From: Dallia pectoralis
Taxonomy: Eukaryota > Chordata > Actinopteri > Esociformes > Umbridae
Direction of reading: 5' to 3'
Length of the DNA stretch: 64,000 bases
NCBI GenBank assembly: GCA_029465975.1
Contig: CM055741.1
Coordinates: 2,615,728 to 2,679,727, forward strand
Of the stretch, positions 13,390 through 27,727 are shown in pieces. Made by a program: the position numbers and the translations under genes. The notes beneath the pieces are model-generated. The model saw nothing but the letters and a program-made list of their open reading frames with translations, made no database searches and was not told the origin of the DNA. Each line of letters begins with the position of its first letter. Positions within the stretch are counted from its first letter, which is position 1.

Positions 13390-14403
13390 ATGGCCAAGAC
13401 CAAAGAGCTGTCCAAAGACACTAGAGACAAAATTGTACACCTCCACAAGGCTGGAAAGGGCTACGGGGAAATTGCCAAGCAGCTTGGTGAAAAAAGGTCC
13501 ACTGTTGGAGCAATCATTAGAAAATGGAAGAAGCTAAACATGACTGTCAATCTCCCTCGGACTAGGGCTCCATGCAAGATCTCACCTCGTGGGGTCTCAA
13601 TGATCCTAAGAAAGGTGAGAAATCAGCCCAGAACTACACGGGAGGAGCTGGTCAATGACCTGAAAAGAGCTGGGACCACCGTTTCCAAGGTTACTGTTGG
13701 TAATACACTAAGACGTCATGGTTTGAAATCATGCATGGCACGGAAGGTTCCCCTGCTTAAACCAGCACATGTCAAGGCCCGTCTTAAGTTTGCCAATGAC
13801 CATTTGGATGATCCAGAGGAGAAAGTCATGTGGTCAGATGAGACCAAAATATAACTTTTTGGTCATAATTCCACTAACCGTGTTTGGAGGAAGAAGAATG
13901 ATGAGTACCATCCCAAGAACACCATCCCTACTGTGAAGCATGGGGGTGGTAGCATCATGCTTTGGGGGTGTTTTTCTGCACATGGGACAGGGCGACTGCA
14001 CTGTATTAAGGAGAGGATGACCGGGGACATGTATTGCGAGATTTTGGGAAACAACCTCCTTCCCTCAGTTAGAGCATTAAAGATGGGTCGAGGCTGGGTC
14101 TTCCAACATGACAATGACCCGAAGCACACAGCCAGGATAACCAAGGAGTGGCTCTGTAAGAAGCATATCAAGGTTCTGGCGTGGCCTAGCCAGTCTCCAG
14201 ACCTAAACCTAATAGAGAATCTTTGGAGGGAGCTCAAACTCTGTGTTTCTCAGCGACAGCCCAGAAACCTGACTGATCTAGAGAAGATCTGTGTGGAGGA
14301 GTGGGCCAAAATCCCTCCTGCAGTGTGTGCAAACCTGGTGAAAAACTACAGGAAACGTTTGACATCTGTAATTGCAAACAAAGGCTACTGTACCAAATAT
14401 TAA
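13390..14403 (+). pseudogene. Tc1 transposase, one in-frame nonsense codon
   Basis: One frame of 338 codons running from MAKTKELSKDTR to a TAA, the expected Tc1 length, interrupted once by TAA at 13852-13854 directly after WSDETKI. Before the break: paired-like helix-turn-helix DNA-binding domain (about residues 1-115) and the first catalytic Asp in WSDETK. After it: HDNDPKH with the second Asp and SPDLNLIENLW with the catalytic Glu (DD34E). No frameshift was seen. The carrier is non-autonomous unless the stop is read through or the base is an error. I describe the break only. Confidence 0.93.
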
Positions 14404-14415
14404 CATTGATTTTCT

Positions 14416-14610
14416 CAGGTGTTCAAATACTTATTTGCAGCTGTATCATACAAATAAATAGTTAAAAAATCATACATTGTGATTTCTTTTTTTGATTTTG
14501 TTTCTCACAGTGGACATGCACCTAAGATGACAATTTCAGACCCCTCTATGATTTCTAGGTGGGAGAACTTGCAAAATAGCAGGGTGTTCAAATACTTATT
14601 TTCCTCACTG
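14416..14610 (+). repeat. Right terminal inverted repeat of the Tc1 element
   Basis: Reverse-complement match to 13025-13226, starting CAGGTGTTCAAATAC and ending CCTCACTG next to TA. Confidence 0.93.
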
Positions 14611-14612
14611 TA

Positions 14613-14845
14613 TATATTTACAAATAGAAGGCAAATGTACTGCAATTACCTCAATATATATTTACAAATAGAAGCAAAATGACTGCAATTACCTCCATAT
14701 ATACTTACAAATAGAAGCAAAATGACTGCAATTACCTCCATATATATTTACAAATAGAATGCAAAAGGACTGCAATTACCTCCATATATATTTACAAATA
14801 GAAGGCAAATGTACTGCAATTACCTCCACATGTTTACAAATAGGA
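14613..14845. repeat. 43-bp AT-rich minisatellite, right segment
   Basis: Five further copies of the unit seen at 11937-13022. Several have an extra base (GAAGGCAAAT), so the right flank is a slightly different subfamily. Confidence 0.9.
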
Positions 14846-15207
14846 CTGCAGTTAGACTGTAATTGTTGGAGGATTTAAGGGTTTCACACCCACACACACA
14901 CACACACACACACCCTAACCATGATACTTCCAGTAACAAAAAAGCAGGTATCAGTAATATGGTTTGAAAACATTCCTTCTCTTTAACCCTGAGTTTTCAT
15001 CCTTTTCATAACCGGGTGAATTAGAACCAGTCCAAACAGAACCGGGTAAGTTTGAGCCCGTCTTTTAAATGTCTCTGGGAACACCTCCCCTATTGAGTGA
15101 CATCTGTCCCAGCAGGTTAGACATTGTCCACACACACACACACATACCATTCTATTGTCTACACACACACCCCGCATTCTATTGTCTGCACACACACCAT
15201 CCTATTG

Positions 15208-15245
<38 letters not shown>

Positions 15246-17170
15246 ATGCTACTGTCCACACACACACACACCATTCTATTGTCTACACACACACCATGCT
15301 ACTGTCTACACACACTATTCTATTGTCTAAACACACACAGATAATCAGATTATCGGTCCCTCAACTAGTCTTTCACTTCATAGCTCCAGGCTCTTTACAG
15401 GAGAAACATCTCTGGAGCCGAGACGCCTCAGAATTACACAGACTGGCAACGTAATCTGATCTCACACACACACACACGCACACAACCTTGGTGCCTCACT
15501 CCGCCTGTAAAACCGTGAGGAATGGAGAAATGGAACAAATGTCTAGAGAGAAGAAAGATAAACAAATATCAGCCGTGCCAACAAAGGCTTTGAAATAAAA
15601 ACGAAAGGAGACACAAGAGTGTAGAAAGTGAAAATGAGAAGCGATCGATAGAAAGACAGCTCGGAGAGAGAGGGAAAACAGCTTGACATCAGAAATAGGA
15701 ATGTAGAGGGAGTGTTTGTGGTGTGTGTGCACACGTGTGTGTGTGTGAGTGAGTGACGGTTTGAAGTAACAGGGGGATGGGAAATGTCAAACTGAATGAC
15801 GTCACGACCGCAAGTTTCTCTTAATAACAGCCACAACTAATGAAGAAGTGAAGGAACGGTCAGGTCAGTTCTGTCCATCTGTCCCCGAGCTTCCTCCAAT
15901 GTCCCCTCATCCAGGAAGACAAGCACAGCCCTCCAAACAACCAAACATCTAACCCAAACAAACAGGACTTCAGTGCCCATTCGTCAGATGCTTTTATTGT
16001 GCACAGTGCCGTTCGGACTGACCAGCGGGATTTGAACTGTGCACCCAGGAGTTACACAGCTTCACAATCTCATTATGACTGTAGTGTGTGTGTTTTGAGT
16101 CTGGATCAAAGAGTTAGCAGACACACACAAGAGCGTACTGTCCGGAACGACCCTGGGAACCTTCCAAAATATTCATCAAATACACTCAACAAAAACTCAA
16201 CATGTCAACAAACACTTCCATGTGTTCGTTTGCAGAAACAGAAAGATCCCAGAACTTTTGTGGTTCTCTAAAACACCCATATTTGTGAGCATCTCTCCTC
16301 TGCCCGTCTACTTGATAGGTGGGGCGTAACAATCATTTATTAAACAGCCCGGTCGTAACACGCGTGCGCCTTCTGTCGCGGCACAATAATAAACCACCTT
16401 ACACGGTTTTCTCCGCTGTCAGACAATCCGGCAGGTAAAGGAGGACGTGGATGTCCTGGCGTGGCGAGGTTAGGCGCAGTCTGCGGTGATGAGACAGGTT
16501 GGCGTCACTGCCAACAATATAAAAATCAGTTGCTATCAGGGAAACCATTTATATTTGCAGTGAAAATCCTAAACCATTGTGCCAAAAAACACTCCCACTA
16601 AACTGAAACCGCCTAATGCATTGTGTCGCCTGCCAAAACATGTGGGTTTGCAAACCGAAGAAACTGTTTTAGGGAAGCATCTTTTCACCCACACGCAGAA
16701 AGCATTATAACATGATATATATCGTATGTAAGTACATCCAGTATGATTGAACCCTACAGGCATTTCCTGTCATACAAAAGAACATCGGTTTTGGTTCCTT
16801 ATGACTTAACCTCAACTCCCTGATACGCTCAGCTTAATGAACAAGAAACGATCAAACCCTCATAAGACAGAGAAGAATCCCTAGAGTCAACAATGATCTA
16901 CTTTTACTAGCTAGCCATACGTCTGTTCCCAACACCTACATGAACTGGTATTCCTGTGACTTCACCCTGAGGCAACCTGAAACCTGTTAGAATCACAATC
17001 AGGTTTATTCGCCAAGTCTGTTTACACATACATGATCGCTTCTCAATGAGCTGTCAACAGAGCACGTGTGTACTTAACCGTGACCCAGGGAATTGCAGGT
17101 CATTCGCGCTGACACAACAAATCAATTTTCCACACCGTGGACCTGCTCCCTCCTTTCCCATTTCTCCCCT
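14846..17170. other. Gene-free stretch with CA-rich repeats
   Basis: Contains CA tracts at 14889-14912 and a cluster at about 15120-15345 where CACACA runs alternate with ATTCTATTGTCTA or ATGCTACTGTC motifs (about 10 copies). The rest is unique sequence. No exon-like conserved frame was recognised. Confidence 0.6.
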
Positions 17171-17926
17171 GTGCGGTCTGCATGTAGACGGGCGCAACAG
17201 ACCTCAGTGCGGTCTGCATGTAGACGGGCGCAACAGACCTCAGTGCGGTCTGCATGTAGACGGGCGCAACAGACCTCAGTGCGGTCTGCATGTAGACGGG
17301 CGCAACAGACCTCAGTGCGGTCTGCATGTAGACGGGCGCAACAGACCTCAGTGCGGTCTGCATGTAGACGGGCGCAACAGACCTCAGTGCGGTCTGCATG
17401 TAGACGGGCGCAACAGACCTCAGTGCGGTCTGCATGTAGACGGGCGCAACAGACCTCAGTGCGGTCTGCATGTAGACGGGCGCAACAGACCTCAGTGCGG
17501 TCTGCATGTAGACGGGCGCAACAGACCTCAGTGCGGTCTGCATGTAGACAGGCGCAACAGACCTCAGTGCGGTCTGCATGTAGACGGGCGCAACAGACCT
17601 CAGTGCGGTCTGCATGTAGACGGGCGCAACAGACCTCAGTGCGGTCTGCATGTAGACGGGCGCAACAGACCTCAGTGCGGTCTGCATGTAGACGGGCGCA
17701 ACAGACCTCAGTGCGGTCTGCATGTAGACGGGCGCAACAGACCTCAGTGCGGTCTGCATGTAGACAGGCGCAACAGACCTCAGTGCGGTCTGCATGTAGA
17801 CAGGCGCAACAGACCTCAGTGCGGTCTGCATGTAGACAGGCGCAACAGACCTCAGTGCGGTCTGCATGTAGACAGGCGCAACAGACCTCAGTGCGGTCTG
17901 CATGTAGACAGGTACAACAGACCTCT
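17171..17926. repeat. 36-bp minisatellite, 21 copies
   Basis: Unit starts TGCGGTCTGCATGTAGACGG. 756 bp equals 21 exact 36-bp periods. Copies are near-identical; the main variant is GACGGG versus GACAGG, which clusters at the right end. Because 36 is divisible by 3, long frames stay open on both strands (322 and 284 codons); I see no evidence that they are translated. Confidence 0.97.
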
Positions 17927-20345
17927 CCAGATCACCACAGGTGGTAATAGACAAGCTACATCACCTCCAACAATGAGGGGATCCTCCCAAAAACCCAACG
18001 TTTACTGCAGCTAGGCAGAGGGACACCGAGAGGAAAAATGTGTGTTGGATCAGTCAGAATAAATGTGTTTTGAAAGCCATTAAAAAGAACGCATCTGCAT
18101 CATTTCTAAAATTATTTGAGTTCTGGTGTGGTTCCGGTCAACCAAGGAGAAATGCGCGAGATGGGGCGGGGGCTATGAGGTCATGAACGCACCAACGGGG
18201 TTTAACTAGTGATTGTGTTTGCTCTGGTGTCCAATGGGAGCTTCACAAATGAACTTGAGGATTTACCTCGCGTGCTTCAAGAAGAAATGGATCGAATTTT
18301 TTTTATTTAAATGCCTTGAAATGATTTGTTAACTGCCGATTGCACAGGAAGACGTACACCAGCGCAGACAGACAACGTGCTTCCTGAAGTCTAACGTGCA
18401 CCTCAGTGTTCCTGTGTATGTGTGCCAAAAACATTACTTGCAAATTTAAAAAAACACCCACCTTGTCCTCTGCTGCTATTAAGAACAGACTCAACAGATT
18501 CCGTTTCAAAACTATTTTATTTAACATACACAAATCATCCGTACAGGATGATTTCAGATGTGTTTGGGTGCTGCCTAAATACAGGCCCGTTCACCCCCGA
18601 GGGAAATACTGAAAAACCTACGCATGGAAATGGCTTCGTTAATTAGTTCCCAGAGCCAGTGTTCAGGAAAATGCCCAACATTAAACGGTTAAACCATTTA
18701 TATTTGCGGTAAACAAACATGAGAACGGTTCCAGAACCGCTATTAACGAGTTGCGCAGCTTTTGCGATGAACGCGGGGACTCGTAATGAGAAATCAACAG
18801 CAGATGTTTGGTTCCATCAGGTCTGTCCAGCTGGGTTCATTTCGATTGTTAGACTTAGTCATTTGGCAAACATGCATTACACTTTATTTCCCATTTGAGT
18901 CATTTTGAGCCTTTTTGGTTTGCACATAAATACACAGGATGCTGGATCCATTGTTGAATGTTTATGACGTTTAAGTCCCCATTTATGTTTTACATTCCAT
19001 GCAGGAACAAACCCCCCCGATCGTAAATCGTGAGGAACAACGCCATCGTAAATTAAATGGTCACCCCTCAAACCTAAACGAATCCATGTATCTCTTAAGC
19101 TGCAATAGGAGGACAGGTTATGGAGATGTGCTGTAACTTCAGTTGAAATACACGGGTGTCGACTGGGAAATAAAGCAGTTAGTCAAGACATAATAAAACT
19201 GTCAAACCAAATCTGATCCAAATTAAAATCGCCTCTAATGTGAAATACTATGTCCTTTTAAAGAACTCGCACCAGAAGCGCATAAAAACCTGCTTTCACT
19301 CAATAAAATGTGTTGCGTTTGAGAGATTGTGTGGTGAATCAAAGTAGGCTTACTGAAGCCCAAAAGAATGACTCATTGTTTGTGCAGTTTAAAGTTATTT
19401 TGCATTTAGTTTTCTTCGATTCCACAGAATGCCAGCCGTCCTCGAGTTCATCTGGGCCCGACCGCTCATCGCGTTGAGTGAAAACACTGACGTCATTGAC
19501 AACATTCCCAGTGACCGTGACAACAACAAACAATCTTAGTCTAACTAATATTTACAGTCCACGTTGCCATGGCGATATAACACGCCTCCTCCTCCCTCAG
19601 GTATGGCTGCGGGTTTGGTTCATGACTGGACACATGACCAGAAAAGCACCTTTACCTTGAGCTTGTGGGGGAAAATGGCCTTATGAAGAAATAGTTACAC
19701 TTACAACAACAAAAAACACAACCATCTGCTCAAATGTCAGCGAACGTTCCTCAAATGGTTCTTTGTCAAACCAATAAAATGGGGTTCCCACAGTTTCAAC
19801 GTTAGGAACCCCTAAGGAACCCTCCAAAAACATTTCTCTAAACCAGTAGAGTGCCTTGTCTTATTTAATGTATTTCATTGTGGGTGATGAGCGTCAATAG
19901 ATCAAACTCCTGAAGGACATGTGTTAAATATATAACCGAGAAATACTGTCACACTTGTCTGTTAACCAAAACCAGGACAGACCTTTATATATACACATAT
20001 ACACAGACACATACCTTTATACATACAAACAGAGAGACAGAGGTAGATGACTGTACACACCTGTTGTAAACGGTACATCTAAAGGATGTGAGAATGAGAC
20101 GATTAACTCTTCGTGTCCCTGAGAGGATGCAGTAGGACTGGGGTTTCGAAGGAAGTACAACTCCTGCAACTGAAGCCAACCTCACGGAGGAAATGAAACT
20201 CAGGTGAAACAACCCAAATCATCTTTAGACCTCACTGCTTTCATTTGTAACGTCGCAGGTCTATTTAGCTCACGCAGTTTGGGTTTAACAACCAACTCTA
20301 CTGGACATCGTCATTTGCAATATGTTGCATCGCAAAACACTGGGG
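17927..20345. other. Gene-free unique sequence
   Basis: Mostly AT-rich single-copy sequence. No RNA gene, transposon or conserved exon was recognised. Confidence 0.5.
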
Positions 20346-23300
20346 TTTGCTGGTCCTGGGTGGTTTAGCATGGGCTAGCAAGTAATAGGGTGGTTTAGCA
20401 TGGGCGGATAATACTGGCAAGTAATAGGGTGGTTTAGCATGGGCGGATAATACTGGCAAGTAATAGGGTGGTTTAGCATGGGCTAGCAAGTAATAGGGTG
20501 GTTTAGCATGGGCGGATAATACTGGCAAGTAATAGGGTGGTTTAGCATGGGGGGATAATACTGGCATGTAATAGGGTGGTTTAGCATGGGCGGATAATAC
20601 TGGCAAGTAATAGGGTGGTTTAGCATGGGCGGATAATACTAGCAAGTAATAGGGTGGTTTAGCATGGGCGGATAATACTGGCAAGTAATAGGGTGGTTTA
20701 GCATGGGCGGATAATACTAGCAAGTAATAGGGTGGTTTAGCATGGGCGGATAATACTGGCAAGTAATAGGGTGGTTTATTATGGGCGGATAATACTAGCA
20801 AGTAATAGGGTGGTTTAGCATGGGCGGATAATACTGGCAAGTAATAGGGTGGTTTATTATGGGCGGATAATACTGGCAAGTAATAGGGTGGTTTAGCATG
20901 GGGGGATAATACTGGCAAATAATAAGGTGGTTTATTATGGGCGGATAATACTGACAAGTAATAGGGTGGTTTAGCATGGGCGGATAATACTGGCAAGTAA
21001 TAGGGTGGTTTAGCATGGGCGGATAATACTGGCAAGTAATAGGGTGGTTTAGCATGGGCAGATAATACTGGCAAGTAATAGGGTGGTTTAGCATGGGCGG
21101 ATAATACTGGCAAGTAATAGGGTGGTTTAGCATGGGGGGATAATACTGGCAAATAATAAGGTGGTTTATTATGGGCGGATAATACTGACAAGTAATAGGG
21201 TGGTTTAGCATGGGCGGATAATACTGGCAAGTAATAGGGTGGTTTAGCATGGGCGGATAATACTGGCAAGTAATAGGGTGGTTTAGCATGGGCGGATAAT
21301 ACTGAGAAGTAATAGGATGGTTTAGCATGGGCGGATAATACTGGCAAGTAATAGGGTGGTTTAGCATGGGCGGATAATACTGGCAAGTAATAGGGTGGTT
21401 TAGCATGGGCGGATAATACTGGCAAGTAATAGGGTGGTTTAGCATGGGCGGATAATACTGGCAAGTAATAGGGTGGTTTAGCATGGGCGGATAATACTGG
21501 CAAGTAATAGGGTGGTTTAGCATGGGCGGATAATACTGGCAAGTAATAGGGTGGTTTAGCATGGGCGGATAATACTAGCAAGTAATAGGGTGGTTTAGCA
21601 TGGGCGGATAATACTGGCAAGTAATAGGGTGGTTTAGCATGGGCGGATAATACTGGCAAGTAATAGGGTGGTTTAGCATGGGCGGATAATACTGGCAAGT
21701 AATAGGGTGGTTTAGCATGGGCGGATAATACTAGCAAGTAATAGGGTGGTTTAGCATGGGGGATAATACTGGCATGTAATAGGGTGGTTTAGCATGGGCG
21801 GATAATACTGGCAAGTAATAGGGTGGTTTAGCATGGGCGGATAATACTAGCAAGTAATAGGGTGGTTTAGCATGGGCGGATAATACTGGCAAGTAATAGG
21901 GTGGTTTAGCATGGGCGGATAATACTGGCAAGTAATAGGGTGGTTTAGCATGGGCGGATAATACTAGCAAGTAATAGGGTGGTTTAGCATGGGGGGATAA
22001 TACTGGCATGTAATAGGGTGGTTTAGCATGGGCGGATAATACTAGCAAGTAATAGGGTGGTTTAGCATGGGGGATAATACTGACAAGTAATAGGGTGGTT
22101 TAGCATGGGCGGATAATACTGACAAGTAATAGGGTGGTTAAGCATGGGCGGATAATACTGACAAGTAATAGGGTGGTTTAGCATGGGCGGATAATACTAG
22201 CAAGTAATAGGGTGGTTTAGCATGGGGGATAATACTGGCAAGTAATAGGGTGGTTTAGCATGGGCGGATAATACTGGCAAGTAATAGGGTGGTTTAGCAT
22301 GGGCTAGCAAGTAATAGGGTGGTTTAGCATGGGCGGATAATACTGGCAAGTAATAGGGTGGTTTAGCATGGGGGGATAATACTGGCATGTAATAGGGTGG
22401 TTTAGCATGGGCGGATAATACTGGCAAGTAATAGGGTGGTTTAGCATGGGCGGATAATACTAGCAAGTAATAGGGTGGTTTAGCATGGGCGGATAATACT
22501 GGCAAGTAATAGGGTGGTTTAGCATGGGCGGATAATACTAGCAAGTAATAGGGTGGTTTAGCATGGGCGGATAATACTGGCAAGTAATAGGGTGGTTTAT
22601 TATGGGCGGATAATACTAGCAAGTAATAGGGTGGTTTAGCATGGGCGGATAATACTGGCAAGTAATAGGGTGGTTTATTATGGGCGGATAATACTGGCAA
22701 GTAATAGGGTGGTTTAGCATGGGGGATAATACTGGCAAATAATAAGGTGGTTTATTATGGGCGGATAATACTGACAAGTAATAGGGTGGTTTAGCATGGG
22801 CGGATAATACTGGCAAGTAATAGGGTGGTTTAGCATGGGCGGATAATACTGGCAAGTAATAGGGTGGTTTAGCATGGGCAGATAATACTGGCAAGTAATA
22901 GGGTGGTTTAGCATGGGCGGATAATACTGGCAAGTAATAGGGTGGTTTAGCATGGGGGATAATACTGGCAAATAATAAGGTGGTTTATTATGGGCGGATA
23001 ATACTGACAAGTAATAGGGTGGTTTAGCATGGGCGGATAATACTGGCAAGTAATAGGGTGGTTTAGCATGGGCGGATAATACTGGCAAGTAATAGGGTGG
23101 TTTAGCATGGGCGGATAATACTAGCAAGTAATAGGGTGGTTTAGCATGGGCGGATAATACTGGCAAGTAATAGGGTGGTTTAGCATGGGCGGATAATACT
23201 GGCAAGTAATAGGGTGGTTTAGCATGGGCGGATAATACTGGCAAGTAATAGGGTGGTTTTATTATAGGCGGATAATACTGGCAAGTAATAGGGTGGTTTA

Positions 23301-26300
23301 TTATGGGCGGATAATACTAACAAGTAATAGGGTGGTTTAGCATGGGCGGATAATACTAGCAAGTAATAGGGGGGATGGTTTAGCATGGGGGATAATACTG
23401 GCAAGTAATAGGGTGGTTTAGCATGGGTAATACTGGTTTGGTTTAGCATGGGCGGATAATACTGGCAAGTAATAGGGTGGTTTAGCATAGGCGGATAATA
23501 CTGGCAAGTAATAGGGTGGTTTAGCATGGGCGGATAATACTGGCAAGTAATAGGGTGGTTTAGCATGGGCGGATAATACTGGCAAGTAATAGGTTTTAGC
23601 ATGGGCGGATAATACTGGCAAGTAATAGGGTGGTTTAGCATGGGCGGATAATACTGGCAAGTAATAGGGTGGTTTAGCATGGGCGGATAATACTGGCAAG
23701 TAATAGGGTGGTTTAGCATGGGCGGATAATACTGTAATAGGGTGGTTTAGCATGGGCATAATACTGGCAAGTAATAGGGTAATAATACTGGCAAGTAATA
23801 GGGTGGTTTAGCATGGGCGGATAATACTGACAAGTAATAGGGTGGTTTAGCATGGGCGGATAATACTGACAAGTAATAGGGTGGTTTAGCATGGGCGGAT
23901 AATACTGACAAGTAATAGGGTGGTTTAGCATGGGCGGATAATACTGACAAGTAATAGGGTGGTTTAGCATGGGCGGATAATACTGACAAGTAATAGGGTG
24001 GTTTAGCATGGGGGATAATACTGGCAAGTAATAGGGTGGTTTAGCATGGGCGGATAATACTGGCAAGTAATAGGGTGGTTTAGCATGGGCTAGGGATAAT
24101 ACTGGCAAATAATAGGGTGGTTTAGCATGGGGGGGATAATACTGGCATGTAATAGGGTGGTTTAGCATGGGCGGATAATACTGGCAAGTAATAGGGTGGT
24201 TTAGCATGGGCGGATAATACTAGCAAGTAATAGGGTGGTTTAGCATGGGCGGATAATACTGGCAAGTAATAGGGTGGTTTAGCATGGGCGGATAATACTA
24301 GCAAGTAATAGGGTGGTTTAGCATGGGCGGATAATACTGGCAAATAATAAGGTGGTTTATTATGGGCGGATAATACTAGCAAGTAATAGGGTGGTTTAGC
24401 ATGGGCGGATAATACTGGCAAGTAATAGGGTGGTTTATTATGGGCATAATACTGGCAAGTAATAGGGTGGTTTAGCATGGGGGATAATACTGGCAAATAA
24501 TAAGGTGGTTTATTATGGGCAAGTAATAGGGTGGTTTAGCATGGGCGGATAATACTGGCAAGTAATAGGGTGGTTTATGGGCGGATAATACTGGCAAGTA
24601 ATAGGGTGGTTTAGCATGGGCAGATAATACTGGCAAGTAATAGGGTGGTTTAGCATGGGCGGATAATACTGGCAAGTAATAGGGTGGTTTAGCATGGGGG
24701 ATAATACTGGCAAATAATAAGGTGGTTTATTATGGGCGGATAATACTGACAAGTAATAGGGTGGTTTAGCATGGGCGGATAATACTGGCAAGTAATAGGG
24801 TGGTTTAGCATGGGCGGATAATACTGGCAAGTAATAGGGTGGTTTAGCATGGGCGGATAATACTAGCAAGTAATAGGGTGGTTTAGCATGGGCGGATAAT
24901 ACTGGCAAGTAATAGGGTGGTTTAGCATGGGCGGATAATACTGGCAAGTAATAGGGTGGTTTAGCATGGGCGGATAATACTGGCAAGTAATAGGGTGGTT
25001 TATTATAGGCGGATAATACTGGCAAGTAATAGGGTGGTTTATTATGGGCGGATAATACTAACAAGTAATAGGGTGGTTTAGCATGGGCGGATAATACTAG
25101 CAAGTAATAGGGTGGTTTAGCATGGGGGGATAATACTGGCAAGTAATAGGGTGGTTTAGCATGGGCGGATAATACTGGCAAGTAATAGGGTGGTTTAGCA
25201 TGGGCGGATAATACTGGCAAGTAATAGGGTGGTTTAGCATGGGCGGATAATACTGGCAAGTAATAGGGTGGTTTAGCATGGGCGGATAATACTGGCAAGT
25301 AATAGGGTGGTTTAGCATGGGGGATAATACTGGCATGTAATAGGGTGGTTTAGCATGGGCGGATAATACTAGCAAGTAATAGGGTGGTTTAGCATGGGGG
25401 GATAATACTGACAAGTAATAGGGTGGTTTAGCATGGGCGGATAATACTGACAAGTAATAGGGTGGTTTAGCATGGGCGGATAATACTGACAAGTAATAGG
25501 GTGGTTTAGCATGGGCGGATAATACTAGCAAGTAATAGGGTGGTTTAGCATGGGGGGATAATACTGGCAAATAATAGGGTGGTTTAGCATGGGCGGATAA
25601 TACTGGCAAGTAATAGGGTGGTTTAGCATGGGCGGATAATACTAGCAAGTAATAGGGTGGTTTAGCATGGGCGGATAATACTAGCAAGTAATAGGGTGGT
25701 TTAGCATGGGCGGATAATACTGGCAAATAATAAGGTGGTTTATTATGGGCGGATAATACTAGCAAGTAATAGGGTGGTTTAGCATGGGCGGATAATACTG
25801 GCAAGTAATAGGGTGGTTTAGCATGGGCGGATAATACTGGCAAGTAATAGGGTGGTTTAGCATGGGCGGATAATACTGGCAAGTAATAGGGTGGTTTAGC
25901 ATGGGCGGATAATACTGGCAAGTAATAGGGTGGTTTAGCATGGGCGGATAATACTGAGAAGTAATAGGATGGTTTAGCATGGGCGGATAATACTGGCAAG
26001 TAATAGGGTGGTTTAGCATGGGCGGATAATACTGGCAAGTAATAGGGTGGTTTAGCATGGGCGGATAATACTGGCAAGTAATAGGGTGGTTTAGCATGGG
26101 CGGATAATACTGGCAAGTAATAGGGTGGTTTAGCATGGGCGGATAATACTGGCAAGTAATAGGGTGGTTTAGCATGGGCGGATAATACTGGCAAGTAATA
26201 GGGTGGTTTAGCATGGGCGGATAATACTAGCAAGTAATAGGGTGGTTTAGCATGGGCGGATAATACTGGCAAGTAATAGGGTGGTTTAGCATGGGCGGAT

Positions 26301-27727
26301 AATACTGGCAAGTAATAGGGTGGTTTAGCATGGGCGGATAATACTGGCAAGTAATAGGGTGGTTTAGCATGGGCGGATAATACTAGCAAGTAATAGGGTG
26401 GTTTAGCATGGGGGGATAATACTGGCATGTAATAGGGTGGTTTAGCATGGGCGGATAATACTAGCAAGTAATAGGGTGGTTTAGCATGGGGGATAATACT
26501 GACAAGTAATAGGGTGGTTTAGCATGGGCGGATAATACTGACAAGTAATAGGGTGGTTAAGCATGGGCGGATAATACTGACAAGTAATAGGGTGGTTTAG
26601 CATGGGCGGATAATACTAGCAAGTAATAGGGTGGTTTAGCATGGGGGGATAATACTGGCAAATAATAGGGTGGTTTAGCATGGGCGGATAATACTGGCAA
26701 GTAATAGGGTGGTTTAGCATGGGCGGATAATACTAGCAAGTAATAGGGTGGTTTAGCATGGGCGGATAATACTAGCAAGTAATAGGGTGGTTTAGCATGG
26801 GCGGATAATACTGGCAAATAATAAGGTGGTTTATTATGGGCGGATAATACTAGCAAGTAATAGGGTGGTTTAGCATGGGCGGATAATACTGGCAAGTAAT
26901 AGGGTGGTTTAGCATGGGCGGATAATACTGGCAAGTAATAGGGTGGTTTAGCATGGGGGGATAATACTAGCAAGTAATAGGGTGGTTTAGCATGGGCGGA
27001 TAATACTGGCAAGTAATAGGGTGGTTTATTATGGGCGGATAATACTGGCAAGTAATAGGGTGGTTTAGCATGGGCGGATAATACTGGCAAGTAATAGGGT
27101 GGTTTAGCATGGGCGGATAATACTGGCAAGTAATAGGGTGGTTTAGCATGGGGGGATAATACTGGCATGTAATAGGGTGGTTTAGCATGGGCGGATAATA
27201 CTGGCAAGTAATAGGGTGGTTTAGCATGGGGGGATAATACTGACAAGTAATAGGGTGGTTTAGCATGGGCGGATAATACTGGCAAGTAATAGGGTGGTTT
27301 ATTATGGGCGGATAATACTGGCATGTAATAGGGTGGTTTAGCATGGGCGGATAATACTGGCAAGTAATAGGGTGGTTTAGCATGGGCGGATAATACTAGC
27401 AAGTAATAGGGTGGTTTAGCATGGGGGGATAATACTAGCAAGTCCTGGGTGGTTTATTATGGGCGGATAATACTGGCAAGTAATAGGGTGGTTAATTATG
27501 GGCGGATAATACTGGCATGTAATAGGGTGGTTTATTATGGGCGGATAATACTAGCAAGTAATAGGGTGGTTTATTATGGGCGGATAATACTGGCAAGTAA
27601 TAGGGTGGTTTATTATGGGCGGATAATACTGGCATGTAATAGGGTGGTTTATTATGGGCGGATAATACTAGCAAGTAATAGGGTGGTTTATTATGGGCGG
27701 ATAATACTGGCATGTAATAGGGTGGTT
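20346..27727. repeat. 39-bp minisatellite, block 1 (about 7.4 kb, about 190 copies)
   Basis: Unit contains GGGTGGTTTAGCATGGGCGG then ATAATACTGGCAAGTAATA. Recurrent variants (AGCATGG/TTATTATGG, GGCGG/GGGGG, TGGCAAG/TAGCAAG/TGACAAG/TGGCATG) come in the same order at distant places, so the array has higher-order structure. 39 is divisible by 3, so minus-strand frames of up to 479 codons with a 13-residue period stay open; these are treated as non-coding. Confidence 0.97.

Larger units (their letters stand above)
13025..14610 (+). mobile_element. Tc1/mariner transposon, near full length (1,586 bp)
   Basis: Starts CAGTGAGG and ends CCTCACTG, flanked by the TA target duplication at 13023-13024 and 14611-14612. 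The terminal repeats are about 200 bp (13025-13226 and 14416-14610) and both carry the inner and outer direct motif AATAAGTATTTGAACACC, the IR/DR architecture of fish Tc1 elements. It inserted into a TATA run of the 43-bp minisatellite. The terminal repeats look nearly identical to one another, suggesting a fairly young insertion. Confidence 0.97.

Noticed and set aside
17046..18014. 322-codon frame of 12-residue repeats, with antisense counterpart
   Set aside because: Open only because the 36-bp unit is divisible by three; frames on both strands are equally open.
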